Source: Stenopsyche tienmushanensis | Taxonomy: Eukaryota > Arthropoda > Insecta > Trichoptera > Stenopsychidae | Length of the DNA stretch: 64,000 nt | Direction of reading: 5' to 3' | Assembly (NCBI GenBank): GCA_008973525.1 | Contig: WACJ01000254.1 | Location: forward strand, 310,001-374,000 | In this document: in pieces, positions 1 through 12,000 of the stretch | Layout of the letters: every line of letters begins with the position of its first letter | How positions within the stretch are numbered: the stretch's first letter is position 1 | The notes under the pieces: generated by a model | Seen by the model: only the letters and a program-made list of their open reading frames with translations | Told to the model about the DNA's origin: nothing | The model's database searches: none | Position numbers and translations under genes: made by a program

Positions 1-2459
1 CAATATATTTTTGTAGATTTAATTCATCGTAATGAAATTATTTTGAAAATGTATACACACATTGTTGAATTGATTGAAATCATTGCTACAAATAGTGAAT
101 ATGCCATCTGTAAAAACTGATACGTCAGTTTTACTTATGAAAACATATCAAATAATTTTTGGTACTGCATTTTTGTAATAACCTTTTACTTTAGTGAAAT
201 ATGTATATCTTATTGAAGTGATTTTTTATATGTATATTATTCAAAAAATTCTAGTTTATACTGAGCACCATCATCAATGCTGTTTCTTGTACATATTTAA
301 CGATGTGATTTTAAAATTTTGTCAAACAAAATTTAGCTATTGGAATATATTTCAACTGAAAACCTAAAAAAAAAAAAGTATATATAAATTGGAAAATTAG
401 CACATATATAGGACATACATTAGATAACGTAAGTAAAACAAATCGTGAGATTTGATAACACCAAGTTGTGCGAGAGCGCATTAAACGGATATAGATTTAA
501 TAATACGCATAATGGCCGAATAATCTTCAGTGCTGTAGATGTCAAACTTTCATTCTTTCTTCCTTATGAACTTTTAAAAAGTATAAATATATATTTTGGA
601 CGAGCATATTCACGATGTCTATGCAAAATGTGTCCTCTTAAGTACACCAAGTTGAGCTGAGAACGCGTTACTAATGAAAATGATCGTAATATAATTGATC
701 TAAATGTTGTTCTTGATTAATCTTCCTTATCTTTATCAGTGTCTATTATACTTATGAGCTTTAAATCTACCTGTAATTGTTAAATACATCTTATGAAATA
801 AATTTATCTCATATGTTAATGTTTTTACTCGTTTTCCTTCTATCCTCAAAAAATATAATATCCTGACACTGTCTCCTTATATAATAATATTTGATAGCTG
901 ATAATGCTTCTACATCTAAAATTATGGATTTAAAGCCACATCAGAAAGCATTTAATTATGACCAATTGTTTATTTAAATTTAATCAATCAATTTCATATA
1001 GATTTATATTAAACATGAACTCGGAAACCAAGCTAGTTTCAATATCGAGCACACGAGGAGATGCATGTTTGATATAAATAAGATGGATGTAATCCTTTCC
1101 TATGAATGTGTTATGTACTTTGTGAATGGCTGATTAAATCCTTGTTGAGTGTAAGCGTGGAGATTATTGTGGGAAGTCTTCTTATAATTTAAACGAAGTT
1201 TCTTCAGTGTATATTTTATTGTAGATTTAAATGGTGCAGTAATAGAAGAAATACACGTATAACGACAGGGTCCAGATATTAGAATAGTATCAAAAGCCGG
1301 GAAGACAGTCTTTTAGGATAGAATCAATGAAGCAATTTAATGCTATGATAGTAAGAAAAACCGATGAATGAAACGGAGTGCCGTTGAGGCATCAATTATT
1401 TAAACAGTAAAAAATATCTATTTGCAAAAATGGATATTGTGTGAATTTTACAATAGAAAACAACAAGTCTGGCGAAATATGAAAATTAGGCACATTATGA
1501 AATACGAATAGTAAGCAAAATTGGCAAAATTGAGTGCATTGCACTTACAAAGAATGGTCAGAAATAAGTTAATGTAAAAATTTAGGGACATAAAAGGATA
1601 TTAAAGATTATTTGTGGCTGCACTATGATGATGGAAATGTCAAAGAAATATATATTTTTTTCTTAATTTTCAATTCATTAAATAAGAATTAAATTCACTC
1701 ACGATTCCCAAATAATTTTAATCATTAATTTTAAGATTTTATGATAAAAATGCTGTTTTAAAGTATTTGATCTAAAAATAAAAAACGATGTGGAATAATT
1801 TTAAACGTCATGAAAACACAAATGGTCGAAAGAGCAATATTGGATGGCCATTGCTTTCTTTTTAAAACTTATACGATTCATCGTTTATTTTTAAAGTACT
1901 TATGATTCAATAACAATTTTTTATTAAATTTAAAATTAAAAATAAACTAATCCAAATAGATGTAGAATGAAATGCTTAAAAATTAAACTGTAATTTGATT
2001 AATTGATAAATTTTATTTTAACAATGACTTCAAACTGGGTGCGAATATTTTCTATATAACTCTCTATTATTCCGATCAGATTTATGTCAAATTTTATTTT
2101 TCAACTATTTAAAATAAGGCCAAAAAATGACTTGACAAGTTAGTTTTCAATGTTATGCAGGTTTTTAAAATCCATGGAACGCATCTTCACTTTTTGTAAG
2201 TCATAACTTTTTTGTGCGATTTACCGTGGAACGCATCTACCGCACAAGAATGTAATTTAAATGTATATTTATGTTTTGATCCCTTTAAGATCCTGAAACC
2301 TGAACGATATTATTATTTTAATTTTAAATATATTTATTTTTAATTTTGGTAAATATAAATTCGTTATATTTCATTATGTAACTTATTATATTTTAGTAAT
2401 ATTAATATTAGGTATTTAACATATTTTAAAATTTTATTTTAATATTTGATATAAATTTA
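1..2459. other. Gene-free AT-rich intergenic stretch
   Basis: I see no exon-like open frame here with recognisable protein similarity, and no RNA gene. The only structures noted are a diverged direct repeat at about 458-486 and 643-672 (both start ACACCAAGTTG), and a repeated word TGGAACGCATCT near 2175 and 2226. The second copy lies between a short inverted pair (TTGTGCG and CGCACAA). Distal regulatory DNA for FKBP12 could be present but nothing specific supports it. Confidence 0.6.
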
Positions 2460-2600
2460 ATCCGTTGATTAGCGGTCGCGGGATTTTTCGTCGTTCGCGT
2501 CGGCGTCGGATCGTTGGATGTGTTTATCGGCATTTGGGCCTAGCGGCAGGACGGGTTTCGGTCGTTTGCAGAGAGCGGGCAGTGGCAGCGCGAGAGCAGA
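2460..2600 (+). promoter_or_regulatory. GC/CpG-rich promoter and 5' UTR of FKBP12
   Basis: Base composition changes sharply from AT-rich to a CpG-dense block that starts about 140 bases before the FKBP12 start codon and continues into the first intron, to about 2.9 kb. In an otherwise AT-rich window this is the usual look of a housekeeping promoter. No TATA box is evident close to the ATG. The transcription start is not determined. Confidence 0.55.
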
Positions 2601-3580
2601 ATGGGCGTCGAAATCAACACCATCACCCCCGGCGACGGTGAGAACGTCTCGTCTTTTGGTTTTTCATCGACTGTTCAGTGCTCTGTGTCTCAAACGCCCC
2701 GCGAATCGGTCGCGCATCGCGCCAACGCCCGGCGACGGACGCACATCGTGCATCACACGTAGTCGATCAGTCGCCGATCGTCGGTCGCCGGTCGTTGCGA
2801 TTCTAATCGCCCGCCACCTCAAATGCGTACGATCGATAGACGCGCTGTCACTGACGCCGGTCTGACGGATTCCGCACCCACTTCCGCTTTTGACGGCTAC
2901 GACAAAAATATCGACCGGAAAAACGATAATCGTCCACGCGAACTTTTCAAACCCGCGAAACGCTTTCGATTACTTCTTCGACGAACACAACCTCGTTTCT
3001 TTAAGAAATTGCAAAGATCATATTCCTCAATGAATTTTTATCAGAAGACCCTCTTCGCGCATCGACTAGAGACATGAACAAGTCTTTTAAATTTCTATTA
3101 AAAGAACACGTTTTTAGGTAATACATTGTTTGAATTCAAATGTTTCAATTATTTAGTGTACTCTGTTTTCTCCGACTCGATAAGTATATGCAATAATTCC
3201 AAATGTATCTTCTTTCAGGTATCACATTCCCTAAACCGGGACAAACCGTAGTCGTCCATTATACAGGAACGTTGACAAATGGAAATCAATTTGATTGTTC
3301 TCGACAACGCAAACAGCCTTTCAAATTCACCATCGGCAAGGGTGATGTCATCAAAGGATGGGACCAAGGGCTCGCTCAAGTAAACTAATACGCCCCTGCT
3401 ATATATAGCAATGTTCGTTCGACCGACGCTAATGATCGCCCTAATTTTCAGATGTCCGTAGGACAGCGAGCCAGACTGACGTGCTCTCCTGACTTTGCCT
3501 ACGGATCTCGCGGACATCCAGGGATCATCCCGCCGAACTCCGTTCTCATCTTCGACGTCGAGCTCTTGAGCGTCGAATAA
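2601..3580 (+). CDS. FKBP12: FKBP12, FK506-binding peptidyl-prolyl isomerase (108 aa, three coding exons)
   Basis: Small cytosolic prolyl cis-trans isomerase of the FKBP12 family, known to bind FK506/rapamycin and to sit on ryanodine and TGF-beta type receptors. Coding exons are 2601-2637, 3219-3379 and 3452-3580, joined at phases 1 and 0 with GT-AG introns (donors GTGAG and GTAAAC). The product is 108 residues including Met, the normal family length. The fold is complete: [17 protein letters not shown], the hydrophobic-pocket Trp in [15 protein letters not shown], and the GHPGIIPP loop followed by LIFDVELL. Of the usual drug-pocket residues, the FD pair, Trp59, Tyr82, His87, Ile90/91 and Phe99 equivalents are present. 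Tyr80 is Phe and the Ser after FD is Cys (FDCSR). The start fits the MGVE-type family N-terminus. No frame damage is seen. It is convergent with shot on the other strand. Confidence 0.97.
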
Positions 3581-3922
3581 TCTTCCCACTCTCGGAACAC
3601 GAATAAGGCCAGTCGTCCTCTCAGGGATGTCTCTTAAGACGTGCGCAGATCGACTGCCGGGATAGAATATACTAGATAGTTTTCTACACTTTATTTTAGT
3701 TTTCTTCGCTGCATTTACGGGTCATTCGGCGATCGCTCCCCTTCTTTTAGCTTCGCCCGCCCCAAGTGAAATGTATTAATAATTGCTCGATTATTCTACT
3801 GTAATATACATTTTACCTCATTTCTAATAGACGCGTTCGTTGCAAATGACCTTCGATGATCGGACAATCGCCGTCCATATACTGCGGCCGGATACGGAGT
3901 AATATTTTTCACACTTGATATA

Positions 3923-4004
3923 AAGTTGCAATTAAAGGAAATTAAGAGCACCCACCGTATCGATGATGCACAATATGATGCTCTTAATTTTTATAACTTT
4001 GCAA
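3923..4004 (+). other. Stem-loop in the FKBP12 3' UTR
   Basis: A perfect 12-bp inverted repeat, AAATTAAGAGCA at 3939-3950 and its complement at 3979-3990, encloses a 28-nt loop. The outer flanks can extend it imperfectly through a shared TTGCAA. It lies between the FKBP12 stop and its likely polyadenylation signal, so it would be in the mRNA. Function is unknown; it could be chance, a small inverted-repeat insertion or an RNA structure. Confidence 0.4.
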
Positions 4005-4356
4005 TGTACAGTTGAGAGGTTCGCATAATCTTCCCATTAGATCTATCGAGTGAGGTTGAGTCCCATTTATTTGAGCGATAACCCTTTAATCTAAAAAAAG
4101 ATAAGATTTTCAAAAGTTGTCATTTTAGATAGAAAATTATGCCTTTACTAAAGTGTAGTTAAATGTGTCCATTCTATATCTTCGATCATTTATAGATAAT
4201 GCTATGATGATTTTCTTTATTATGTATTTTTATATTCATTTCATAATGGTGTTTTTTATGGAAAATGTATCTGTGAGCTCTCGTCAATGCTGAAATATCT
4301 ATGATTAACAATTTACATTATAATTTGACGCTGGATTTTTATTATTTTTGTTTAAG

Positions 4357-4362
4357 AATAAA
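4357..4362 (+). terminator. Likely polyadenylation signal of FKBP12
   Basis: An AATAAA hexamer lies 777 bases after the stop codon and is followed within about 30 bases by TG/T-rich sequence. It is the first canonical + strand hexamer I noticed in the downstream region. Its use is inferred. Confidence 0.5.
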
Positions 4363-7300
4363 GATGTGTTAACGTGATATGCCGTTTTATTTATATATTT
4401 ATGAACTAGTAATTAACAAACCTATTAAAATAAATTATGTTTTCAGAACTGTTAATGCGATAAATATTCTTCGGTTTTTGAATTGTTTTGCTTATGAAAC
4501 TTTGATTACTTGAAAACTTACTTAGCTCCAACCACCAACAATGTATTGCCCCATTTCAGTTTGTCTTGAGCCTCTCCCTCTGATTTCCCAGGCCTAATTG
4601 TGCTGTGTCTTTTTCTACCTGATTGGCTCAGCGTAAACGAGGTCTTTCAATGGATCTGTTGCCATTTAGCTCTAAATCCTTGAGGGGTTATTAATCGGGC
4701 GTTTATGCCGCTTGGTCGGCCACACAGATGGGTTCGGACGAAGCTAATAATAGAAGTTTCATCTCTTAATTGGACCTCGTGGCTTCGGTGCCTAAGGTCT
4801 AATCCAAATTTTTTTACAAAGCACATCACATCACAAATTATTCATATTTTATAAATTCAAAAAATAGTGATTTATTCCCTAATATTTTTCAGGCCATGTT
4901 AGCACCATTACCAAAATTAAATCCAGGAAATTATTTTGTTTCACATTAGGTTCTTCTCCATGAGGATGAACCTTAGGTATTTGAACTCTTGGATCCTTCA
5001 ATATTTGTATTATTGACATTCACAACCTCCGGCATTCACACACGATACTGCCATATATTTAGTTTTGTTGTAATTAATTGACACTCAAAAAGTAGCACCT
5101 TTCAACAGACAAGCGTCGCTAAAGCCTTCGATCTAGATTTAGCCACAACATTGGTGTCATCTGCAAAGGCTAGGATTCATACTAGAAAAAGGAAATAATT
5201 TTCATATTGGTACATTATCTCACAATCAACAAACAGCTTGTTTCAAGTTTGGTCCTACAAAAGTATTTTTGTAGATGGTATGTGATGATAGCATTTATTA
5301 GCTTTTTAAAAATTACCCAATGTATGCCATCCTGTTTTTCAAAATACTCAAAATGAAGATAATTATTATCGTAAAGATGTTTATTGGGCAATTGCTGCAG
5401 CTGTGTTTTGGACGGCGATAGCCTAAGTGTGTTTATGGAAACAAGATATTTATTGTTGTAATTTTTTTTTCACATGGAAATATATTTTATCTCAATTATT
5501 GTCTACTAGAACAATAATATTCACGATTGAGTGATAATGAATTTAGTTTTATGATGATAAGGATTCACTTATAATTTCTTATATTTGTAATCCCAGCTAC
5601 TATTGTTAGGCATGACTCAAACGGCTTTTTAACAATTGTCGTTCACGTTAGTATTGTGGGTTGGTAGTTTTCAATCCTGATTTAGTTTGCTCTTGATAAA
5701 TCTTTGGCTGGGCTTGATCTTTGTTGCTATTTTAATGTGAATATAAACTAAATTTATGAATGCTTAATCTAAATAAAATGTTTAATAGATCTGATATTTA
5801 ATAAATATTCATATCGTCACTAAACCTTTTAAGGAAATGTTTACACTTCATAGTAATAGAATCATCTCCACCGTAACACTTGAGTTGAACTGCAACAAGG
5901 ATAATAACGCAAATATGCAAGAACACTAAGATTAGAAGACAAATTTGCACAACTCGGCTCGCAGTCCGACTGCCAAAGGGCTCATTTGACTACTCCTATA
6001 CTACAATCTTGACTATGGAACCATTTGATCTTATTGACATAGACCTGACTATTTGAAATTACTCGATACCTGACTTTCACCTGTTTGTTCCGGCTATGTC
6101 TATTTTTTTCAGTTTGCTTCCAGTCTGACCAATTAAATATTGTTTGATTGTCCCCGACCTGCACTCAATGTCCAAAGTTCGAATACATACTTAGATGCAA
6201 CATAATTACCCCTGGCTAATACAATTTGACCTGACCGGCGGCATTTGCGGCCTGACCACTTAAAAGCTACAATTTTATTTATTTTAACTATTGGCCACCT
6301 GACTAGTACTTATTTACAGATTAAATACTTTAATACTCTTTTAACAGCAAGCTGATACTCAGTTTATCTATTATTCATTGCTACTTTTACAAATCATGAC
6401 TTGCTTGTCACTCGCTATCTCTTACATAGTCGACCGGACCCAACAATATGAAGCATAATGAACCTTACCGGTTCGGAGCCAATAAGCTTTAGGAACAGGA
6501 CGAGAACAAAAATAACATTAAATAGAAGGCCTTGAGGAGAGACATAAAAACTTCACTTTGCAACATAAAATAAGGAAGTTTCCCTGTCGCACCCTGTATC
6601 ATATTAATATAAAATAAGAAAAAGAATAAATTAAACTACATCACAAAGGTAAAAAAAATTAGAACCATTAATTGTATTAATAAAAAAATTTATTTCATTG
6701 TAGCGGAGAGATTCCAATAATCCAATAATTTTACAGAAAACCTTTTAATAATAGAATCCGAAACTTAATCCGCGTTTGAATCACACTGCATATTGCTGAC
6801 ACATAAAAAGGAGTAAATAAAAATTACAAAAAATATATATGTATTACTTAATTACAAAAGTTCAGGTTTATAACATTTTGTTAATTTCATAATTATAAAA
6901 AAAGGTTATTTTGAAAATTAAATAACGGTTAAAACAAATATTCTTACGAAATAAGTTAAACTTAAATGTAATGTAAAAATATTCAAAAAGCAATTAAACG
7001 AATTTAATAACTATGACAAGTTTTTACACGATAGTGTGGTTATGAATTAATAAAATTATTGATTTTAATAACATTTATATGTATATAAATATTTATAAGT
7101 GAATAAATTTTTTATTAAATACCTGAGTAGTACAATAATTGAGATGACTATGTATTTTTGCTAGATAGCGGTCAAAAAGTGTATAAAAATTTACATAAAA
7201 GTGCAAAATATCTTTTAACAAAGGCTTTGAAATAATTTTATGTATATATAGAAACAGTTGACATACAAACATTTATAAAAATATTTCAGTGGCTATAATA

Positions 7301-8826
7301 AGGCGAAGCCCAGACCACATTAGCGAGGTTACCGTAGCAAAACCTCCGAAATTACTTTCGTTAAGATTGATTTTGGAATTTGCTAATATTCAAATCGTTG
7401 ACACTGATTTGATAAATTTTAACTAACGAGTTCACTGTACATATATATGTATACTATCTAGCATTGATATACAGTTTCTGTTGATGCAAATGCAATAAAA
7501 TTATTGTCATTCGAGCACTGGCGTATGCGAGAATGGAAATAATTTTTAAAACGTGAGAGTTGAAATAATTTTCACTGGCGTATGATAATTATTCCAAGAT
7601 ACAACACTTGCTGTAATTCAATATATTTCTATAATCAATATATTGTGCAATTTATAGAGTTGTCTGATTGAATTAATCATCAGTTTAGATATAAAAATAT
7701 TTACAAAGTCGCTTAATAATAGTTTACAGAGCAAATAATGAAGGCAAAATGGTTGTTAGTCTACATACATACATAAAAAATGTGTAAATATGTATAAAGT
7801 GTGTGTGTGCCCGTATGTGTAGATTGATTAAAACAAGAATTACTTTCACAACTGGCGTATTGCAAAAATATTCTTATTTGGCATACGAATGGCTTTATCA
7901 TGTATAAAATAAGACAACCCAATGAAAGAATGATTGAAATGATACTAAATAAAAAACGAAAATTAAGAGAAACCATGTTCAACAAAGTATAAGATACCGA
8001 AGACAGAATAAAAAATAAATGGTCCCTATAAGTAAAACTAAGCATAAATATCTACTAATATATGTAAATTAAATTATGGTTTTGAAAATACAAAAATGAA
8101 CATAAAGCATTTACATTTGCACCTTGAAAAGGTGCAAATACCGATATAGTAATTTTAAAGGACAAAATAATGTATGAAAAAATGAATCCACGAAAAAAAA
8201 TTAAAATAAAATAAAAATTTGTAAAGAAATGACTAGTTAATGAAACCACACGCATTAAGCATGTTTTGTGTTTGTATGTATGAATGTGTAATATTACATT
8301 TAAAAAATTTGGTTAATATTGTGTATATATGCATATAATAAAATTGAAAGTCTGGAAAACTCTTTTATAACCGTTCATTAACTGTTTGTTGAGCGCAGCG
8401 AAAATGAAAAAAAATCACAATCGTCATTTTTTTCATATCAAATATGAAATGACTATTAAAACATTTTTCCACGTTCATATAATTTCAATTCTTCAAAAGA
8501 AAACTTTGCCGATAAATGTCAAAGCGAGAGAATGTACAAAGAATTAGATAAATCTGTGACATTTTATTTTCATTCACAGCCTTGACCTTAGCAATGGCTT
8601 GCACTAAGGCCTTTATAATTAAAATTGACCTAATATAAATAGAATTCCAGACCTCAGAATGCTCAATAAGTTGTTTAATTTTTACGATTATACGCATTTT
8701 CGTTATAATGAACCGGAATACAATCGCCAAATCTAATTATATCTATATTTAAGAAACGGTTCATTAATGATTTTTAATTTATCGTTTTAGCGGGTGTATT
8801 TAAATTTTAATTCCAGTTCATTATGA
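4363..8826. other. Intergenic DNA between FKBP12 and shot; may include shot 3' UTR
   Basis: No coding exon recognised apart from retrotransposon debris near 4.9-5.2 kb. The 3' part could be shot 3' UTR: several AATAAA hexamers occur on the - strand (one near 8562-8567) but none is clearly the one used. A perfect 11-bp hairpin with a 3-nt loop lies at 8115-8139 (arms ATTTGCACCTT and AAGGTGCAAAT). A loose set of CCTGAC words clusters at about 6040-6310. Confidence 0.5.
4900..5180 (-). mobile_element. Decayed non-LTR retrotransposon fragment (reverse transcriptase)
   Basis: On the - strand, 5171-5121 reads AFADDTNVVAKSRSKAL, containing the (F/Y)ADDT catalytic box of reverse transcriptase. Further downstream, 4990-4961 reads EFKYLRFIL, which resembles the FKYLG box that follows it in RTE/jockey-type elements. 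The two pieces are in their expected order and spacing but the frame between them is broken. A GC-richer stretch at 4530-4810 with an open - strand frame of 60 codons may be the 3' part of the same element. It is a fossil; clade assignment is uncertain. Confidence 0.65.
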
Positions 8827-9025
8827 TTAAAGTCTAAATGGCTCTCTGCGATCGGGCGTTGCTGAGCTTCTGATGGGTGTTTTTCTTCCGTTGGGTTGAG
8901 TTGCAGATGGGCCCGTCAAATTCGATGATGTGTCAGACGCATTAGAGCCTTTACGGAGTAATCGCGACGCTGCCGTGACTTGGCCGGGTTGTACAGGTGT
9001 ACTGCTGCCGGATGATGCTCTTGGC
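8827..9025 (-). CDS. shot: shot 3'-terminal exon A (distal C-terminus)
   Basis: The - strand exon starts after an acceptor ATCAG, enters in phase 2 and runs 65 codons to TAA at 8829-8827. The peptide is Ser/Thr/Pro/Arg-rich (ends DRREPFRL), the composition of spectraplakin tails, which bind the microtubule lattice through basic Ser-Arg stretches. It can follow exon 10299-10412 or, by phase, 14500-14568. It competes with the terminal exon at 11322-11700. Confidence 0.85.
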
Positions 9026-12000
9026 CTGATGAAACATTACGATCAGTTAAATTATGAATTACACAGTTAGAAAAAAAAAACGCTCAATATGAATGTTCAT
9101 ATTTTAACTGAAAGATGCCACTTGAGATTATGAAACATTCAGTTGTTAATCAATACTGACGCTTTCGATAAACTTTAGCAAACCATAATTATGATTGGAA
9201 TTTAAATGTTTTTGTTACCCTTCGATGTACATGGATACATTTTATTTATAAAATCAACATGAAATTTTCTGTGGATTATTTTATACTTTTGAAGAATCAA
9301 TGTAAATTAATTTTGAATTATGAAAATTGAAGCACGATGCAAAGATAATGTTAATTTAAGAAAACGAATATGAATGACTGTTATTAACTCTTTAATTGCT
9401 ATGAAACTTTATTTTAAAATACAGTAGAACCTCTCGCAATATTTTTCTAAACAAAATTATATGGAGATTCCACCTTCAAAGCAAGTTTTGGGCTGACTTG
9501 ATAAATTTAAAGAATGACATGGTATCAAGTAACTTTAAATTCATGGGGAAAAGCTTTCTTTTGACATACCTTCAGAAAACACATTCTTTCTAGGGAAGGA
9601 AGGATTCGACAAAAAGTTTATATACAATGCTGATGGGACCGGCTTAAGTTGGAAACAATTCTTTAGCCTCAAAACGTGAAAATACTTCACCTGGATATAA
9701 AACTAGTAAAGAACGTATCACTATAATGGTGTGTGTAAATGCAGAAGGCAAACATAGACTGCCACTGCTTGTCTTTGGTAAATTAATTTAATAAAAAAAA
9801 TATTATATGCGTATGTGTATGTAAATCAAGACAAATAAAAATAGTTCTTACTTTCCCTGTAAATTATGATACTTTCATCCCCAATTAGTCCGGATAATCA
9901 AGGTTCTACTGTAGTTTAAATCAAAATAAATATAAACATTTTTATTAACAGAATTCATCCATGTGATTGCTGTTTGATCTCATGAAGAAAATTTGTCGTA
10001 CTTACATAAAGCAAAACAAGTGTTATTTATCTGTATATCAATTTCTTCAAAACAAAAAATGAAATGATTGATAGATTCTGATCAAAACAGTCGCCGCTTA
10101 TTATCAGTGTACGTTTTATATACATTGAATTCCAATGAGTTTTGAAATGTGTGATTTATTTTCCATCATAGCATTTAAAGGATTAATGTGCATCGATGAT
10201 TTAATGTTAATAACTACAGCTGAACAATGTAGTGAAAAATTAAGAGAATTAATAACAACACGTAAGAGCAGTATGAAGTCCTTTAAGAAGAAATTTACCT
10301 GAATTGGTTAGTTACAGTGCCATTGTTAGTGGCATCCTTTGAAAATACGGGTATTCTCGAACCGCTTGTCCTCGGTGTCTGGGCATCGCCAATTTTTTGG
10401 AACGATCCACTTCTTTGAATGTTAATTTGATTAGTTTTCCGATTTCGGCCATTGATGGTAGATCGGAATGGTGAGCGAGTGAAGGTTAAAGAAATTGAAG
10501 CAATTAGATTATTAAAAAGAATAAATAGAATAAAAGTTATATTTTTTTATCTAAGAATGAATTTCAAATGGAGAAATAAACATTTTTCTGTCACATATAT
10601 TTTTTTATATAAACTGATTATAGAATTAGTATTAGGAATTTTCGGTCATCCAATTTAATATTATTGCTACTAAGTTCCAAAAATGTGACTATCTTATAAT
10701 CGATAATTTATTTTTCCATGTGAAATTGATACAAATATATTTATTCGTTGAGTACAGTGAGAAAATAAAAATAATAACTACAGGCAAAAGCACGTTTAGT
10801 AAGAAACAAAAGTATGAATGTTAACTACACAATGAAAAATGATATGAATAAAAAAACACTCAAGGGGTGTAAAACTAATCAACTACACACTAAAAAATAC
10901 TCATTTGCAGTAAATAATCTACGTGAATTATATATAACCATAATGCATGCAAACAATGGAACTCTTGATTTCAATCATTCGCATTCAAAAATAAAAACAC
11001 ACTTAAAATATAAAAAAACGGCAAACTGAAACTGAAAAATTATAACATCACTAAAAACTTTTAAACATAAAATAAAATCGTTTCTCACTTATGGATAATT
11101 ATTTAATACAATATTTGTGCAGACGAAAAAAAACACATTTATTTGCACAAAAAATAAGACGAAAAAGAAACTGTTAGATGAAGCAGTGCCTAAAATGAAA
11201 GCTGAATAAATTATCACATTAATTCATTGTAAACTTCAGCTAAATGTTCACCATAAAAAAATAAAGCTACATAAAATGAGGCCACAAAAAAACATCTAAC
11301 AAACAGATGAAATTTATTCCATCAATACCCGTGAGTTTTATCGTCCGGAACAGTTTCCACCATAATTACGCTACCGCTTCCATCATTTCCAGACAATAAG
11401 GGAGCCGGCGCACTTCCGGATAAGCTATAGCTCGAGTTGGAACAACTGCCACTGCTGGCAGTGGATATGTTCGATATATTAAAAAGAGAAGAATCCTCCT
11501 CTGGAGATCTTTGATCTAAAGCAAGTGCTTCGAGTTTACCAGCTTCGGGAGGGGGAGATACAGAACGAGATCTATTCTTATCATGGCAATTTTGTCTAAC
11601 ATAAACTGGTATTTTGGAACCAGGTGCCGATTGGATTGGGTGGGAATGTGACTTGGAATGGCTTTGACCCAGGGATGCGGGTTGAGATGAAGTAGCAGCA
11701 CTGTGTATGGCATCCACGGTTAATCCCCGACAGCACACAGAAAGAAGAGAAAAAAACATATTACAACCACACCAAAGTAGTGTTGCCTTTTAAACGATAT
11801 CGTTTATAAGTATAATTTATATAAAATATCTATAATAATATACAATACAAATTTAAAATGATAATACTCTTCTATTAAAAGTATTAGTGTGATTCTATTT
11901 ATTGTATAAAACTGTATGCGTAATGATCAATGTCATTAGACAGGGATAAATAACTTAAATATGTACTTTCTTAACACGACAGCTGCCTAACCAGTTTTTT

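Noticed and set aside
445..660. 71-codon + strand frame upstream of FKBP12
   Set aside because: No family match and no promoter, splice or polyadenylation context.
2518..3077. Two + strand frames (115 and 84 codons) across FKBP12 exon 1 and intron 1
   Set aside because: They overlap the proven FKBP12 exon in the wrong frame. They are Arg/Ser-rich only because of the CpG-rich DNA.
7761..8730. Several - strand frames rich in Phe, Leu, Ile and Ser
   Set aside because: Hydrophobic translation of AT-rich DNA just downstream of the shot stop, with no family resemblance. Likely 3' UTR or intergenic.
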